From Tricholoma matsutake (Eukaryota; Basidiomycota; Agaricomycetes; Agaricales; Tricholomataceae), in NCBI GenBank assembly GCA_026075535.2, contig AP026544.2, positions 9,486,001 through 9,550,000 on the forward strand: 64,000 nucleotides of DNA, in the 5' to 3' direction. Below, one piece after another: positions 43,786 to 55,010 of this stretch. Under the pieces are notes generated by a model. It was not told the DNA's origin. It ran no database searches and worked only from the letters and a program-made list of their open reading frames with translations. A program made the translations under genes and the position numbers. Every line of letters starts with the position of its first letter. Position 1 is the first letter of the stretch.

Positions 43786-43832
43786 GGGGGAGGGTAAATT
43801 ACAGCAACCATGTAGTCCATCAAGTGTTGGGG

Positions 43833-43912
43833 GCAGGGATTGATCTCATGAATCCCTGGTCATCTAAGACTTTGGCAGACATGATGGTGCCACTACACCA
43901 TGCACTTATTGC
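43833..43912 (-). other. tRNA-like sequence in the right flank of element III
   Basis: The minus strand reads TGCATGGTGTAGTGGCACC (A box) and GAGATCAATCCCTG (B box, about 43834-43847). It belongs to the sequence into which element III inserted, perhaps an older element of the same kind. Confidence 0.5.
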
Positions 43913-44049
43913 CCTTACTGGTCAATATGTCCCTTCAATATCATAGACTTCAACCATGTAAGGTATCCTGCCTAGCTTGCCCAGCATAGGGTGCCCTTTG
44001 ATATCATGTAAGCCATAGATAACAGATTGATAATAAATCAAATCAGAGA

Positions 44050-45930
44050 TCAAGCTTGGCACAACCTTGGAAGATGGCACACATCAACAAAATGGGCAAC
44101 TCAACTACTTCTGACATTGCCATCAATGTTGCCATGCCACGTCACACTCATCATCCTCTACAACAAGCTCACTATTCCATTCATTCTGCACCCTTTCCCT
44201 TTGCTTTTTTGGTAGATAACACTTATATATGTACATAGAGTGTTAATCAACAATCAATTTCGCTTTTTACAGCCATTTTGGGCCTATAGCAAACATCCTT
44301 CCTTGATGAAGAGATGAGGGGTCTCTGTTCTCCATTGAGGGGCTCTACTACATGTACATGGGTATATAATGATATTTAGAGCTATATACATGAGTGGGAA
44401 TAGCGCTGTATGAGATAGGAAGGGAGGGAAGGGGGAGAAGTGAGAGAGTGACCAGAGAGGGTAATCTGTGCTGAGTATGAACATGCTCTACAGTCACCAG
44501 GGTGTATGTAGATAGATGGAGGGATGTATGTAAGTAATGAAGTTGGGAGAGCTGGGAGTGAGGTGCTGTGTGTCAATTCACCTGTATGGGGAGGGGGAGA
44601 GGTTATCACTTACCTACACTCCTGGGCCTCTCACTTCCAATATTGGCATTGAAAGAGGATAGGATAGTTATAGTAAATGTGATATGCCCCCTAAAGGTCA
44701 GGATAGAGTCCAATAGACAGAAAAGACAATAAGGAGTGAGGAGGAGGTATACACATTCTGGAAGATCCGTGGGGCCAAATCGTTTGCTTTCTTTGATTCC
44801 TAGGTTCATTAGTAGAGTATAATAGAGGAATATAGCAGTGGTCAGAAAGTTTTGGCTTTGGAGAATCTGGATGTCTGTCCATCCATCTGTCTGTCTGCAT
44901 TTTGCATTCCACTACAATAATATGGAAATTATCTTCTAATTGTACAGAAGTACATTGTACATTATATATGCAGCCCCTTGCAATGTAAGGGTGGTTATAA
45001 GATGTATATTCCATGCAAATCTCAGGTAGTTTTCATGGTAAGATGGACTCATGCATATATTTTCATCAAGAACAAAGTGAGTGAGAATGTGTAGTCCATG
45101 TTGGTGGATTTTGAAATCACATGATGAACAACATTCATCAAAAACTCTAGCATCACTCTGCATGGGGGTTATATACAATGATATTCACTGCAGTAAGTAT
45201 GGTTGTATCATTCTGTGACCCATATTGTAATTGTGTAGCACAGAAAACTTAATTATTTTTATGAGGTGGACAGATGGATGGATGGACATCCAGATTCTCC
45301 AATCCCAAAATGTCCTCGCAGTGGTGGTGGGGCAGTAAGATCCTATGCCCACTAGAGCATGGGTCTGTCATCAACAAATATGAGAATGGCTCACCATGGA
45401 ACACATACCTTACCTGGCATCCAAATATCCTTCCAACTGTTTAGTATAGTCCATTCCCTCATAGAAATAGCCTAGATACAATCCTGAAAGTCAAAACCTC
45501 ATCCCACATGGTATGGTCTTCACATACTCACCCATTCTCCTTATTCTTCAATGCCAGCTCATATATCTCATTGGTGACCAAGGTCTACAGTACTACAGTT
45601 GCTTTGTGTAGTGTATAGATTGGAATGAAATATCACAGAAAATGAGTTTCCCTCATGTTAGAGAGTATCCAGATAGTGGTTGAGGATGTGGAACATGCCA
45701 GAGAGAGGGTTGAACCAGGTGTTCCCAAAAAGGCAATATTTCAAGCATAGCTCAAGAATGACACAGTATGCTTGTAATCAGAGAGCAGGAGTAGATAGGG
45801 GCAAGTTGATTCCATAGACTGCAAAAACTCCAGAAGGAATCTGTGGAAGAACAGGTAAGATACATGCAAGACAATAAATTTAAAGCTGGCTGATCAGACA
45901 GCATCAAGACACATCCCACCATAGATGTCA
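44050..45930. repeat. Diverged copy of the outer arm of element IV
   Basis: GATGGCACACATCAACAAAA onward follows the same order as 50860-52290: CTCATCATCCT..., CTTTCCCTTTGCTTTTTTGG, GTAGATAACACTTATATATG, then GGGGTCTC and the plus-strand motifs CACTTACCT and ACTCACC, which are GGTAAGTG/GGTGAGT donors on the minus strand. It looks like an old minus-strand multi-exon transcription unit whose product I cannot recognise. Confidence 0.55.
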
Positions 45931-45937
45931 TACTGAA

Positions 45938-46250
45938 GTGTCCTATGCCTCACCCAACTTTGACACATGTGATGTTACGGTTTCCAGGCCAGTACCTTTG
46001 CCCCTCCAAAAAAGGAAGTTTGCTTACAAAGACAAACTTCTAAGTTTTTGCTACCAGTTCTACACTAATATGTACCTAATAGAACTAGCCCCATGCAAAC
46101 ATGAGAGGACAGGGCAAGTCACTACCCATACATTCATTGTTTGTGTTATTTCAAACTTTATGTATTCAGAGGTCCTACACTATTGTGTACATAATAAAAC
46201 AAACCCCATGCAAACATGAGAGGGCAGGGCAAGAAGAATATTGATTAGAA
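45938..46250. other. Short direct duplication, no gene
   Basis: CCCCATGCAAACATGAGAGG is present at 46090 and 46208 with similar upstream sequence, a local direct duplication of about 118 bp. No gene is supported. Confidence 0.5.
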
Positions 46251-46254
46251 TGAA

Positions 46255-47165
46255 AAAAAAATCCCACCCCACCACAAAATGCAGGGGAGAGGATCATGCC
46301 ATTGTCCTGGGTGCATCAACACCATTGTCTCATCATTGTCATCACTGTTTCCCCATCCCTGTTGTTGTTGTCATGTCTGCTACTTCTCCCCATTGTCCCT
46401 GGCCTTCCTGCTCCCCATTCCACCCCACAAACAGTTACTTGCGACAGTGGTTGGGGGTCTGGTGGTGGTGGTGGCAGTGATGGCCATCCTCATCCTCACC
46501 TTCCCCTGGTCATCATGGTTGTCACACAGCTGAGGGTGCTGGGTCATTGCCTGTCATTCTGTTGTCTTCCTCCTCATTATTGTTGTCATTGTTGGTGTGC
46601 CTGTTTCCTCCTTTGGCTGCGCTGCTCCCTGTCTCCACCCTGCAAGCAGTTGCTTGCAGCAGCAGTTGACCTGCATCATCCTGTACTTCCACCCATGATC
46701 TACCCTATGAACAGTGGTGAGCAGTGGCAGTGAGGGTCATTGTTTCTCCCCTTGTTCTCATTGACGATGTTGCATTCCCCATTTCCACCCTGTGAGCAAT
46801 TGCTTGCGGCGGCAGTTGGGAGTGCTGTTGTGGTGTCAGCTTGTCCCTGCCCTTTGTTGTCCCATCATCCACCCTGCAAGCAGGGGCTCACAGTGGCAGT
46901 GTGGGTGTGGGGTGCCATCTCACATTTCATCAGCTGGGGGAGTTGCAATATGGCAGGGGGGTCCTTACCTCATGGTTGTCTCACTTCCCTGGGCTCCCTG
47001 ATACCTCCTATGTAACCTCACATCTCATTTGCATGGGGCGGAGGGGATAGGCAAACTGGGACAGCCCTTGTTGTCAAAAAGTTGTAGCAACCTAAAAAAG
47101 AGCAAAAAAGGTGTAGTTAACCAAATAACAACCAAAAGTTTAAAAGAAAAACTTAATTATTATGT
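46255..47165 (+). repeat. Hairpin-module cluster without visible host element
   Basis: AGCAGTTGCT-like modules lie at 46420-46458, 46636-46668, 46698-46735, 46783-46825 and 46867-46905. The CATCTCATTTGCATGGGGC block is near 47018-47037, and a minus-strand intron-like unit at 47090-47160. Frames here are shadows. I did not find terminal repeats bounding this cluster. Confidence 0.65.
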
Positions 47166-47548
47166 TTGAAGGCATCCCTACCTACAAAACTACTTGAAAG
47201 AATAAATGAAGAATGTTGAATTTGAAAGAACTGAGGGATGGTGTTGTAGAGGTTGTCATAAAGGTGGGTTCCAAGGGTAAGGAGCCTTTGTGTAGACCTC
47301 TGTGCTACCTCAAGATCTGTTATCTGTGTAGAGATCCACTCAACCCCCCTTCTTCACCTGGTCTGTGCCCTGGTGGTAGGGGCTAGCAGATGCCAGGGTA
47401 TAAGACAGTTGAAGTGCAATTAGGGGGGGCCCTGTGTTGCTTCTATCAACCTCCATCTCACTTACAAGCAGCAAAGGTAAGCACTTTGCATTGCATATTG
47501 CTTTGGCCCCTTACTTTGCTGGTATTGTTATTCAAGGCTGTGCCTTAG
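47166..47548. other. No gene seen
   Basis: Unique-looking sequence between the hairpin cluster and element VII. No supported ORF, RNA or terminal repeat. Confidence 0.35.
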
Positions 47549-48460
47549 CACTGGGTGCAGGGCACAATACCCCTGATGGGGTATTATGTAAGTATCTTGG
47601 AAGTATTCCTAATACTGTCAAGATACTAGCCCAGAAGTATGTTGCAAGTATGCTGATTGTTGATTACCATACCTCCACATTAGTAACTTGTACATATTGT
47701 AACTGTATTCTGAATGTCTTGGCTGAAAGATAATACAATATTTCCTCCCTACTATCACAATAATATTAAGATACTTCTAATGGAGTATTGAAGTGAAAGA
47801 TCAAAATATTTTTTAAGTACTGAGAAGGCAGTAACTTGGTGGTATTGATGTAATTTCTTCAATACTACCAAGATACTATCTACAATACTATCAAGGTGAT
47901 ATCACAATACTCTGCTTGGGATATGTTAGCAATGTGATGGAAAAGATCTAGAAAACCTCTGTGTCAGTATGCTTGAAATATCATGGAAGTACACAAACAA
48001 AAAGAGTAGTCATACACCCCATACCTTCACCATACTAAAGCCAGGGAATATTGGAAGTATTGAAGTGTGGTTTATTCAATACTGTCAAACTACTCTATGG
48101 GAAGTATATAAGAAGAAATTTGATAAATTGGGAAAGTATTATTAGCAGATGTCTGCACATGCAGGTCTGCTGTTGCAAGTATCCACTTCCATGTCTGAGC
48201 ACCTACACACTGGCTGGACAGTAAGATACTTCTGAGAAGGAGTATTCTGGAAATACTCCTAATACTGCCACCATACTCACCAAGGGATATTTTGCCAGTA
48301 TGCATACCAATCTAGAATACTACTTCAGTACCTTCAGCACTATCAAAATATAGTACAATACTGTCAAAATACTTCTAGTGAAGTATGTTGACAATATTAG
48401 GAATACTGTCAGGATACTTTCACAGTACCTCTCAGGCAGTATTGTGCCTTGCACCCAGTG
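47549..48460. mobile_element. Element VII copy 1, 912 bp
   Basis: CACTGGGTGCAGGGCACAAT at 47549 and ATTGTGCCTTGCACCCAGTG at 48441-48460 form a 20-bp inverted repeat with one mismatch. The body is packed with AATACTGTCAAGATACT and AGTATT words in both orientations. No ORF. No clear target duplication. Confidence 0.8.
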
Positions 48461-48609
48461 AGGTATCTGAGTAAGTACTTGGATGTACAACATGGATGTC
48501 CAAGTGGTACTTGAGTACATACCTGGACACACAAGTAGATATCAAGTAGGTACTTGGATATACAAGTAAGGACTCAAAACAGTAGGTACTTGAATAAGAG
48601 TGGTACTTG

Positions 48610-48985
48610 AGTCATGTCTGAGCACCTACACACTGGCTGGACAGTAAGATACTTCTGAGAAGGAGTATTCTGGAAATAGTCCTAATACTGCCACCATGCT
48701 CACCAAGGGATATTTTGCCAGTATGCATACCAATCTAGAATACTACTTCAGTACCTTCAGCACTATCGAAATACAGTACAATACTGTCAAAATACTTCTA
48801 ATGAAGTATGTTGACAATATTAAAATAAGGTCAGGATACTTTCACAGTACCTCTCAGGCAGTATTGTGCCTTGCACCCAGTGACATATCTGAGTAAGTAC
48901 TTGGATGTACAACATGGATGTGCAAGTGTTACTTGAGTACATACCTGGACACACAAGTAGATATCAAGTAGGTACTTGAATAAGT
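48610..48985. repeat. Partial tandem copy of the right part of element VII
   Basis: CATGTCTGAGCACCTACACA at about 48614 repeats the sequence at about 48192, and the similarity continues to GCACCCAGTGACATATCTGA and beyond. The unit is about 420 bp. Confidence 0.85.
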
Positions 48986-49775
48986 ACCAGTCTGGTATGT
49001 ACTTGAATAAGTACCGGTAAGTACTTATTCAACTACATACCGGGACTTATTCAAGTACATACCAGGACTTATTCAAGTTCATACCTGTACTTATTCAACT
49101 ACATACCGGGACTTATTCAAGTACATACCAGGACTTATTCAAGTTCATACCTGTACTTATTCAAGTACATACCAGGACTTATTCAAATACCTACCGGTAC
49201 TTATTCAAGTACATACCGGTACATATTCAAGTACATACCAGTACTTACCAGTACTTATTCAAGTACTTACCAGTACTTACCAGTACTTATTCAAGTACTT
49301 ACCAGTACTTATTCAAGTACTTACCAGTACTTATTCAAGTACTTACCGGTACTTATTCAAGTACTTACCGGTACTTATTCAAGTACTTACCAGTACTTAT
49401 TCAAGTACTTACCGGTACTTATTCAAGTACTTACCAGTACTTATTCAAGTACTTACCGGTACTTATTCAAGTACTTACCAGTACTTATTCAAGTACTTAC
49501 CGGTACTTATTCAAGTACTTACCGGTACTTATTCAAGTACTTACCGGTACTTATTCAAGTACTTACCGGTACTTATTCAAGTACTTACCGGTACTTATTC
49601 AAGTACTTACCAGTACTTATCCAAGTACCTACTGGTACATACCGGTACTTATTTAAGTACATACTGGTACTTAATCAAGTACATACCGGCACTTATTCAA
49701 GTACATACTGGTACTTATTCAAGTACATACCGGTACTTACCGGTACTTATTCAGGTACATACTGGGACTTATTCA
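48985..49775. repeat. 22-bp satellite array, about 35 units
   Basis: The unit is TACTTATTCAAGTACTTACC plus GG or AG. Variants differ at the third-last base and at ATAC/TTAC. TACCGGTA at unit junctions is self-complementary. The array directly abuts the cut end of the Helitron ORF (49779). Confidence 0.9.
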
Positions 49776-49778
49776 AGT

Positions 49779-50272
49779 TCACTTATCACCTTCCTCATGT
49801 ATGATACCCACACCTGCTGGATCTTGACATACCCAAGGCTTTTGACACTCCTGAACAAGTGATTGCCAGTAAAATGGATGAAATTGGTGGCTTTTATAGT
49901 GGTCTGGGTTTCCAAGTAAGTACATAAAAGTCATAGGAGATCCCATCTCCATCTTTGTGCTGAGGGAGTTAATGATTTTTGTCATCAGTTTGCGAGCTTT
50001 TTCCTTCCTTGTATCAGATCCTCCAATCATCTTAGTATTCTTCTGGAAAATGGAGCAAATGGTATTGAAAATGACGTGAATTTTCAATGGTAGTTTTGTA
50101 ACATAATTTGAAACATACAGGAGCACACCTTTGATTGCTGTTCCAGAACCCAGACTCATTATGTCTGTGTTACACTGGAAAAGGTAGGTTACAAGGTACA
50201 AGAAGGTGTTCAGCCATGGTTTGCATTTCTTCATCTTTATCCCCCAGATTCTTTATCAACTTTGGTCTTGTT
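49779..50272 (-). pseudogene. Helitron Rep-region segment
   Basis: KPWLNTFLYLVTYLFQCNTD, IMSLGSGTAIKGVLLYVSNY, HVIFNTICSIFQKNTKMIGG, DTRKEKARKLMTKIINSLST and MGSPMTFMYLLGNPDHYKSH follow in one frame. This is the part between the Rep domain and the helicase of fungal Helitrons. It begins NKTKVDKESG, continuing the NKT codons at 57000, and stops at GIIHEEGDK. Confidence 0.8.
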
Positions 50273-50859
50273 TAGTGTTTAAAGGTCCAGTCCAGTCTGG
50301 TTTTTGATGCAACTGGCAACCGCAACTGGTCTAGGACCGACCCAGACATTGGGGGACTGCAACCAGACCATTTAAGACTGATCCTAATCAGTCCATGAAC
50401 CGAAAAAAGACTGGTTTGGACCGGTCTTTTGTCATAAAATTTATCATAGGAAATAACCCATATTTATATGATCAATACATTATATATATTGAATTAATGG
50501 ATAGATATTGTAATTCCCCGTAGACTGGTCCAACTTTTAAGGAATTCCGCCAAGATTTGACTGAGATATGGCCAAAACCAAAAAGACACACATTCAAGTT
50601 GTAGTTTGTAGTTTGTAGTTTGTAGTCACAACTCATTTGGGCTGTTGAATCAATAAATCACATGGTACAGATGGTTCAGTGTCACCATGGGCAAAACCTA
50701 AGGTAGTGGGTATGGCAGTTGACAGTGCCTGAATCAGTAATTATGTAATATTGAAGAATCATCACCTGACCTTCCCACAATATTAAGGTTCAGAATAGTG
50801 ACAGATATGTTCCTGCCACCCCAATCACCACCTGATCACCATCTCCCACAGTTGATCAA

Positions 50860-52290
50860 CATGCGCCAGTCTTGGCTAACATCATGCTCATCATCCCTAA
50901 TGATGAGCATGCTATTCCACTCATTCTTGGCCCTTTCCCTTCGCTTTTTTTGGTAGATAACACTTATGCATATATATATAGCATTAATACACAGTCATTT
51001 TCACTTTTACAGCTATATTTAACCCATAACAAGCACTCTCTGGTCGAGAGGAGGAGGGGGTCTCTTCTCTTCATTGGGGGGGGTGGGTCTGTAATGCATG
51101 TGTATGGCTGTATATTCATATTTTATAACATGAATGGAGGGTGCTGCATGAGATGGGAAGGGGAGAATTGACAGAATGAGGGAGGGGGTACCATCTACTG
51201 GGCTTGTACACTGTCTACAGCTATAAAAATGTATGTAGAGTGTATATGGATGTATGTAGAAGTGAGGATTGATGTTGGGAGAGCTGGGGACAAAGTGCTC
51301 TCTGTCAGTGCACTTGTATAGGTAGGGAGGAGAGGTGGTCACTTACCTGGATACCTAGGCCTTCCCCTTATAAGATGCACATGGAAAAAAGTATGATGGT
51401 CCTGATAAATGAGTCATGACCTGATGGACCCCCAGAGGCCCTGCAGTTGTAAGGACAGACAGAAAAGAGAATAAGTACTCAGGAAGGGATATACTTACCC
51501 TGTGACATCCATGGGGCCAAAGCATTCACTTTCTTTAATTCCTAGGTCTAATATAAAGGTATTAAGGTTCAGTGAAGGTTATGACAGGGGGAGAAGATCC
51601 TAGCTCAACAGGGCATGGGTTCACCATCAGCAGAGGTGAACTTTGCTCAGTATGGCTCACACTCTGTACCTGTCATCCAAATATCATCATAGGCATTCAG
51701 TAGATACTTTTGACCTTTGTTTGTAGTCTACAATCAACCCATATGGTCTGTACTTCATCTTACAAAGTAGGAACTTTACATACTCACCTGACCTCCTTGT
51801 TACTCCATGCCAGCTCATGGAACTCACTAGTGGCCTTATATACAGGCATACTGATGTAGTACAAGTAAATTTACCACCTTTGAACAGTTCATGAGTCTAT
51901 AAAAGAGAGGCAGATGGTCAATATATTGAGTTGGGATGTAGTCACTCACCTGGGGCCTATAGGACTTAGGCTATATCTCAATGTAGTGCAGAGATAATTG
52001 TAGAGTCTTGTATCAATACATATTCCCTGGAGTTGTAGACCATCCAGATAGGAGGTGAGGCCATAAGATGCACAAGAGTTCAACCAAGTAGTCCCAAAAA
52101 GGCAATAATATGAAGATAACTCACCAGTGTCTCAATGCACTTCTAATTGGAAAGCAGAAGTGAATAGAGGGAAGTTAATTCCATAGGCTGCAAGAGGACC
52201 AATGTTGATATGTGGAGGAATGAGGACAAGATACTCAGGACAGTGCTTATCAGTGGTGTGATCAGGAGTATGATTGGATGTGCCTCAGAT
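50860..52290 (-). other. Unrecognised minus-strand multi-exon unit in element IV left arm
   Basis: Minus-strand donors GGTAAGTGACC (about 51345), GGTAAGTATATCC (about 51500), GGTGAGTATG (about 51785) and GGTGAGTGAC (about 51950) recur every 150-290 bp. The same unit lies inverted at 55550-56420 and, diverged, at 44050-45930. No exon has a domain I know. It could be an old captured gene or a non-coding transcript. Confidence 0.4.
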
Positions 52291-52299
52291 CAACTAATG

Positions 52300-52850
52300 C
52301 ATATACATTGTTTTGGACATTACTTACTCATTTCTGCATGGATTCCCTGCAGTCAAATTTATTCCTATGCAAAACACTCTTCTATTAACCCCTGCTCTCC
52401 ATTCAACAGTGCATTGTTTCACTGCCAAGATATTTCATCAGGAAAATCCAACACTGACTTATTACATAAGTAAATTGGGTGTTGGTATCTACTGGTACAG
52501 ACTGGTACAGACTGGTACAGATCACTCAGCTAACTCGCTTAGCTATGATCCATTTCTCTGATGTATGCTTAATGTCTCCTTATTGCACTTAAAGTGGAAA
52601 TTAAGCAAGATTAAGGAAATGACTGTGAAGGAAATTCTCTTTAGAATAAGTATGGTTGTTTCCTGAATTAAGCAAATTTCCCTTAATTTCCCCTTATTCC
52701 ACTACTTGAACTGCTTTCAGGCAGGTATCTGCTCTTACAGGGCTGCCTAGCCATGTTAATAAGGAAACTTAAGCAAAAAAATAAGAATAATAAATACATA
52801 AGCTACTATGCAAATACAGTGAAGTGCATAGTTGACTACAGTTTCATCCC
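52300..52850. other. No gene seen
   Basis: Part of the left-arm-only segment of element IV. Three tandem ACTGGTACAG units near 52492-52520 and CTTAATTTCC-like words near 52600-52700 are visible. No coding support. Confidence 0.35.
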
Positions 52851-53110
52851 TGCTCCCATCGTTCCCATGCTCCTGTTGTTCCTGTTTACCCCACCACCAC
52901 TCCCCCAGGGACCCCACTCAACACCCTTTTTCACTACTTCCCAAGTGTTCCCCATCACCCCCAATCATTTCTGCTCCACATCACTTCTTCCATTCACCCA
53001 CGATTATCATGGCAGCCTTGTCACTGCTGTCATTCCACCTGCAATCCACCTCATAAGCAGTTGCTTGTGAGGTGGGTAGTGTGCTGTTTGTTGTTGTTGT
53101 CAGAGCATAG
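52850..53110 (+). repeat. Hairpin module in element IV, left
   Basis: Pro/Ser-coding simple sequence ends in ATCCACCTCATAAGCAGTTGC / TTGTGAGGTGGGT at 53044-53078. Same module as in elements II, III, V and VI. Confidence 0.65.
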
Positions 53111-53297
53111 CATAAGGCTTCACTGTATGGTCATGCTGTCTCAATACTAAAAAGAGACAACCCCTGTCCTGCTCACAGTGAGACAGCAGGGGGCAAGGGG
53201 TGGCAGTGTTTCTTGTGTCATGGTACCCACTTGTTCTGTCCTTGTCCTTTTCATCGGATGGTGGTGATGGCCTGGTGGCTATCCCCTCCTCCTGGAA

Positions 53298-53775
53298 GGA
53301 TGCTGAGTTTGGCAGCCCACACTAGACTTAGGTTTACTAAAAGACAGCATCAAATTATCTTTGTTGCATGGAAGTAGGAACGAAGGTTAAGGAATAAAAA
53401 ATAAGTAATATATAAGAAAAAGATTGACCATGTAAGTAAAAGGCTGCATCAAGTGTAGTGTATGATTTGGGAAGGCCACATTGGGCGTAGTCACATAATA
53501 GGAAGGTACCACATCAATAGGATAATGTCGGCACTGCTGGATGTGGATAGAAGGGTAATAAGGATGTATGGTGCTGTTGCCAGGATGCATATTGCTGGTT
53601 GTTGTTGTCATATTCACCGGTGGCTGTGCCAGTGGCAAGGGTGATTGTGTTGGCAATGTGTGTGGCTGTGTCAGCACTGTGGGAGTGTGTTGGCAGCGTA
53701 GGGTGGCCATAACTCACTGTAACACAGACATTGGTATATCTGGTGTTGGTGAGTTGTTTATGTGCCATAGGTGGT
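53298..53775. repeat. Inner inverted arm, left (pairs with 55011-55555)
   Basis: GGCAGCCCACACTAGACTTA, GGTACCACATCAATAGGATA and TTGTTTATGTGCCATAGGTG have exact or near-exact inverses in 55011-55555. It can form a very large hairpin with the partner arm. Confidence 0.85.
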
Positions 53776-54350
53776 TGTGCCGGCAGCAAGGGTGGTTGTG
53801 TCAGCAATGTGTGTGGCTGTGCCGGTGCCGTGGAAGTGTGTAATGGTAGTGTAGTAATGTAACACAGACATTGGTATGTCTGGTGTTGGTGAGTTGTTTA
53901 TGCACCATAGGTGGCTGTGTCAGCAGCAAGGGTGGTTGTGTCAGCAATGTGTGTGGTGTGCCAGCACCATGGAAGTGTGTAACAGTGGTGTAGGTAAATT
54001 AACTTGTCATAATGTCATGAATCTGTGGGGCCAGACTTACACTCCTCCCCACTTGGAAAAATTGTGTGGGTCTCAGACCTCTGTCCCATTTTCCCACTGG
54101 TCAAGGGCATCAGTGTCAGCCATTTCAGAGCTGGGGCACCACTTGTCATGTTCTTTCCCATATCCTTCATAATGGACAAGGTATTGTACACCCCTGGAGT
54201 TGTTTATGCACTGTAGGTGGCTGTGCTATCGCCGGTGGCTGTGTTGGCAGTGAGGGTGGTTGTGTCAGCGATGTGTGTGGTGTGCTGGCACTGTGGAAGT
54301 GTGTAACAGTGGCATAGGTAAATTAACTTGTCGTAATGTCATGAGTCTGT
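53733..54350. repeat. Direct repeats at the centre of element IV
   Basis: GGTGTTGGTGAGTTGTTTAT occurs at about 53741 and 53883, and a related GTTGTTTATGCACTGTAGGT at about 54198. Each is followed by GGTGGYTGTG...AGGGTGGTTGTGTCAGC. GTCATGAATCTGTGGGGCCA and GTCATGAGTCTGTGGGGCCA at about 54013 and 54339 repeat the tail. Three degenerate units of about 145-320 bp. Confidence 0.75.
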
Positions 54351-54383
54351 GGGGCCAGACTTACACCTCCCCCTCCCTGTTTC

Positions 54384-55010
54384 CACCCCATGAGCAGTTG
54401 CTCATGGGAGTAGTTGGGGGAGCTGCTGTCATGTCACCCTCCTTATTGTGAGCATATGGTCCTGCTGCTACCTAATCATCCCACAAGCAGAGGCTCATGG
54501 CAGTGGTGGGGGTTGATCAGAGGGCACCCGCCATTATTGTCAATAGTAGAATCACTATCTAAGATTTTTGTTGTTAGTCACAAGGAAATGAAATGAGAAA
54601 AGAAGAAAAAAACTCACCTGTGGCCCAAGAGGTGTCAATTTTCTTGAGCCTTTTTTTGTTTTGCCCCATCTCCATCCTCTTCCTGGTCATTGCCCACGTT
54701 GTTGTCCTTTGTCCCCCTCTCTGTCCCTGTCCCCTGGCATTGTTGTCCCATCTTGTTGCTCCCCATTTCCACCCTGCAAGCAGTTGTTTGCAGTGGGGTG
54801 GTGGTGGTTCATTGTTCATTGTTGTTGTCTTTGTTGTTCTCTCCCTTCATCCCTGCATTCCTGTCTCCTGTTTGTTGTTTGTTGTTCCTCTTTCCATTGT
54901 CGCTTGTTGTTGGCTGCTAGCACCTGCAATCCACCCCACGAGCAGTGGCTTGCAGGGCTAGGATGGGTGCTGGCCATTCATTATTATCCCCATTGTTGTT
55001 GCTCCATCAC
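54384..55010 (+). repeat. Hairpin-module cluster in element IV, right
   Basis: CCACCCCATGAGCAGTTGCT at 54385, a CCCACAAGCAGAGGCTCATGG variant at 54480, CCACCCTGCAAGCAGTTGTT at 54769 and CCACCCCACGAGCAGTGGCT at 54931. A minus-strand intron-like unit lies at 54560-54616. Frames here are shadows of the repeat. Confidence 0.7.

Larger units (their letters stand above)
41715..43804. mobile_element. Element III: 2.1-kb non-autonomous DNA element
   Basis: The left end is GAGTACTTTACACTCCCCCA and the right end, reverse complemented, is CTGTAATTTACCCTCCCCCA. The exact 8-bp duplication CAACCATG lies at 41707-41714 and 43805-43812. CCGGAATCCGG-type words occur at both ends (41740-41940 and 43640-43785), with a tRNA-like sequence near each end. 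The interior holds introns with GGGCCC palindromes, hairpin modules and a string of G/C-stem hairpins. No protein gene. Confidence 0.88.

Noticed and set aside
48985..49775. CRISPR-like regular repeat array
   Set aside because: Units are contiguous 22-mers with no unique spacers, and the sequence is eukaryotic. It is a satellite.
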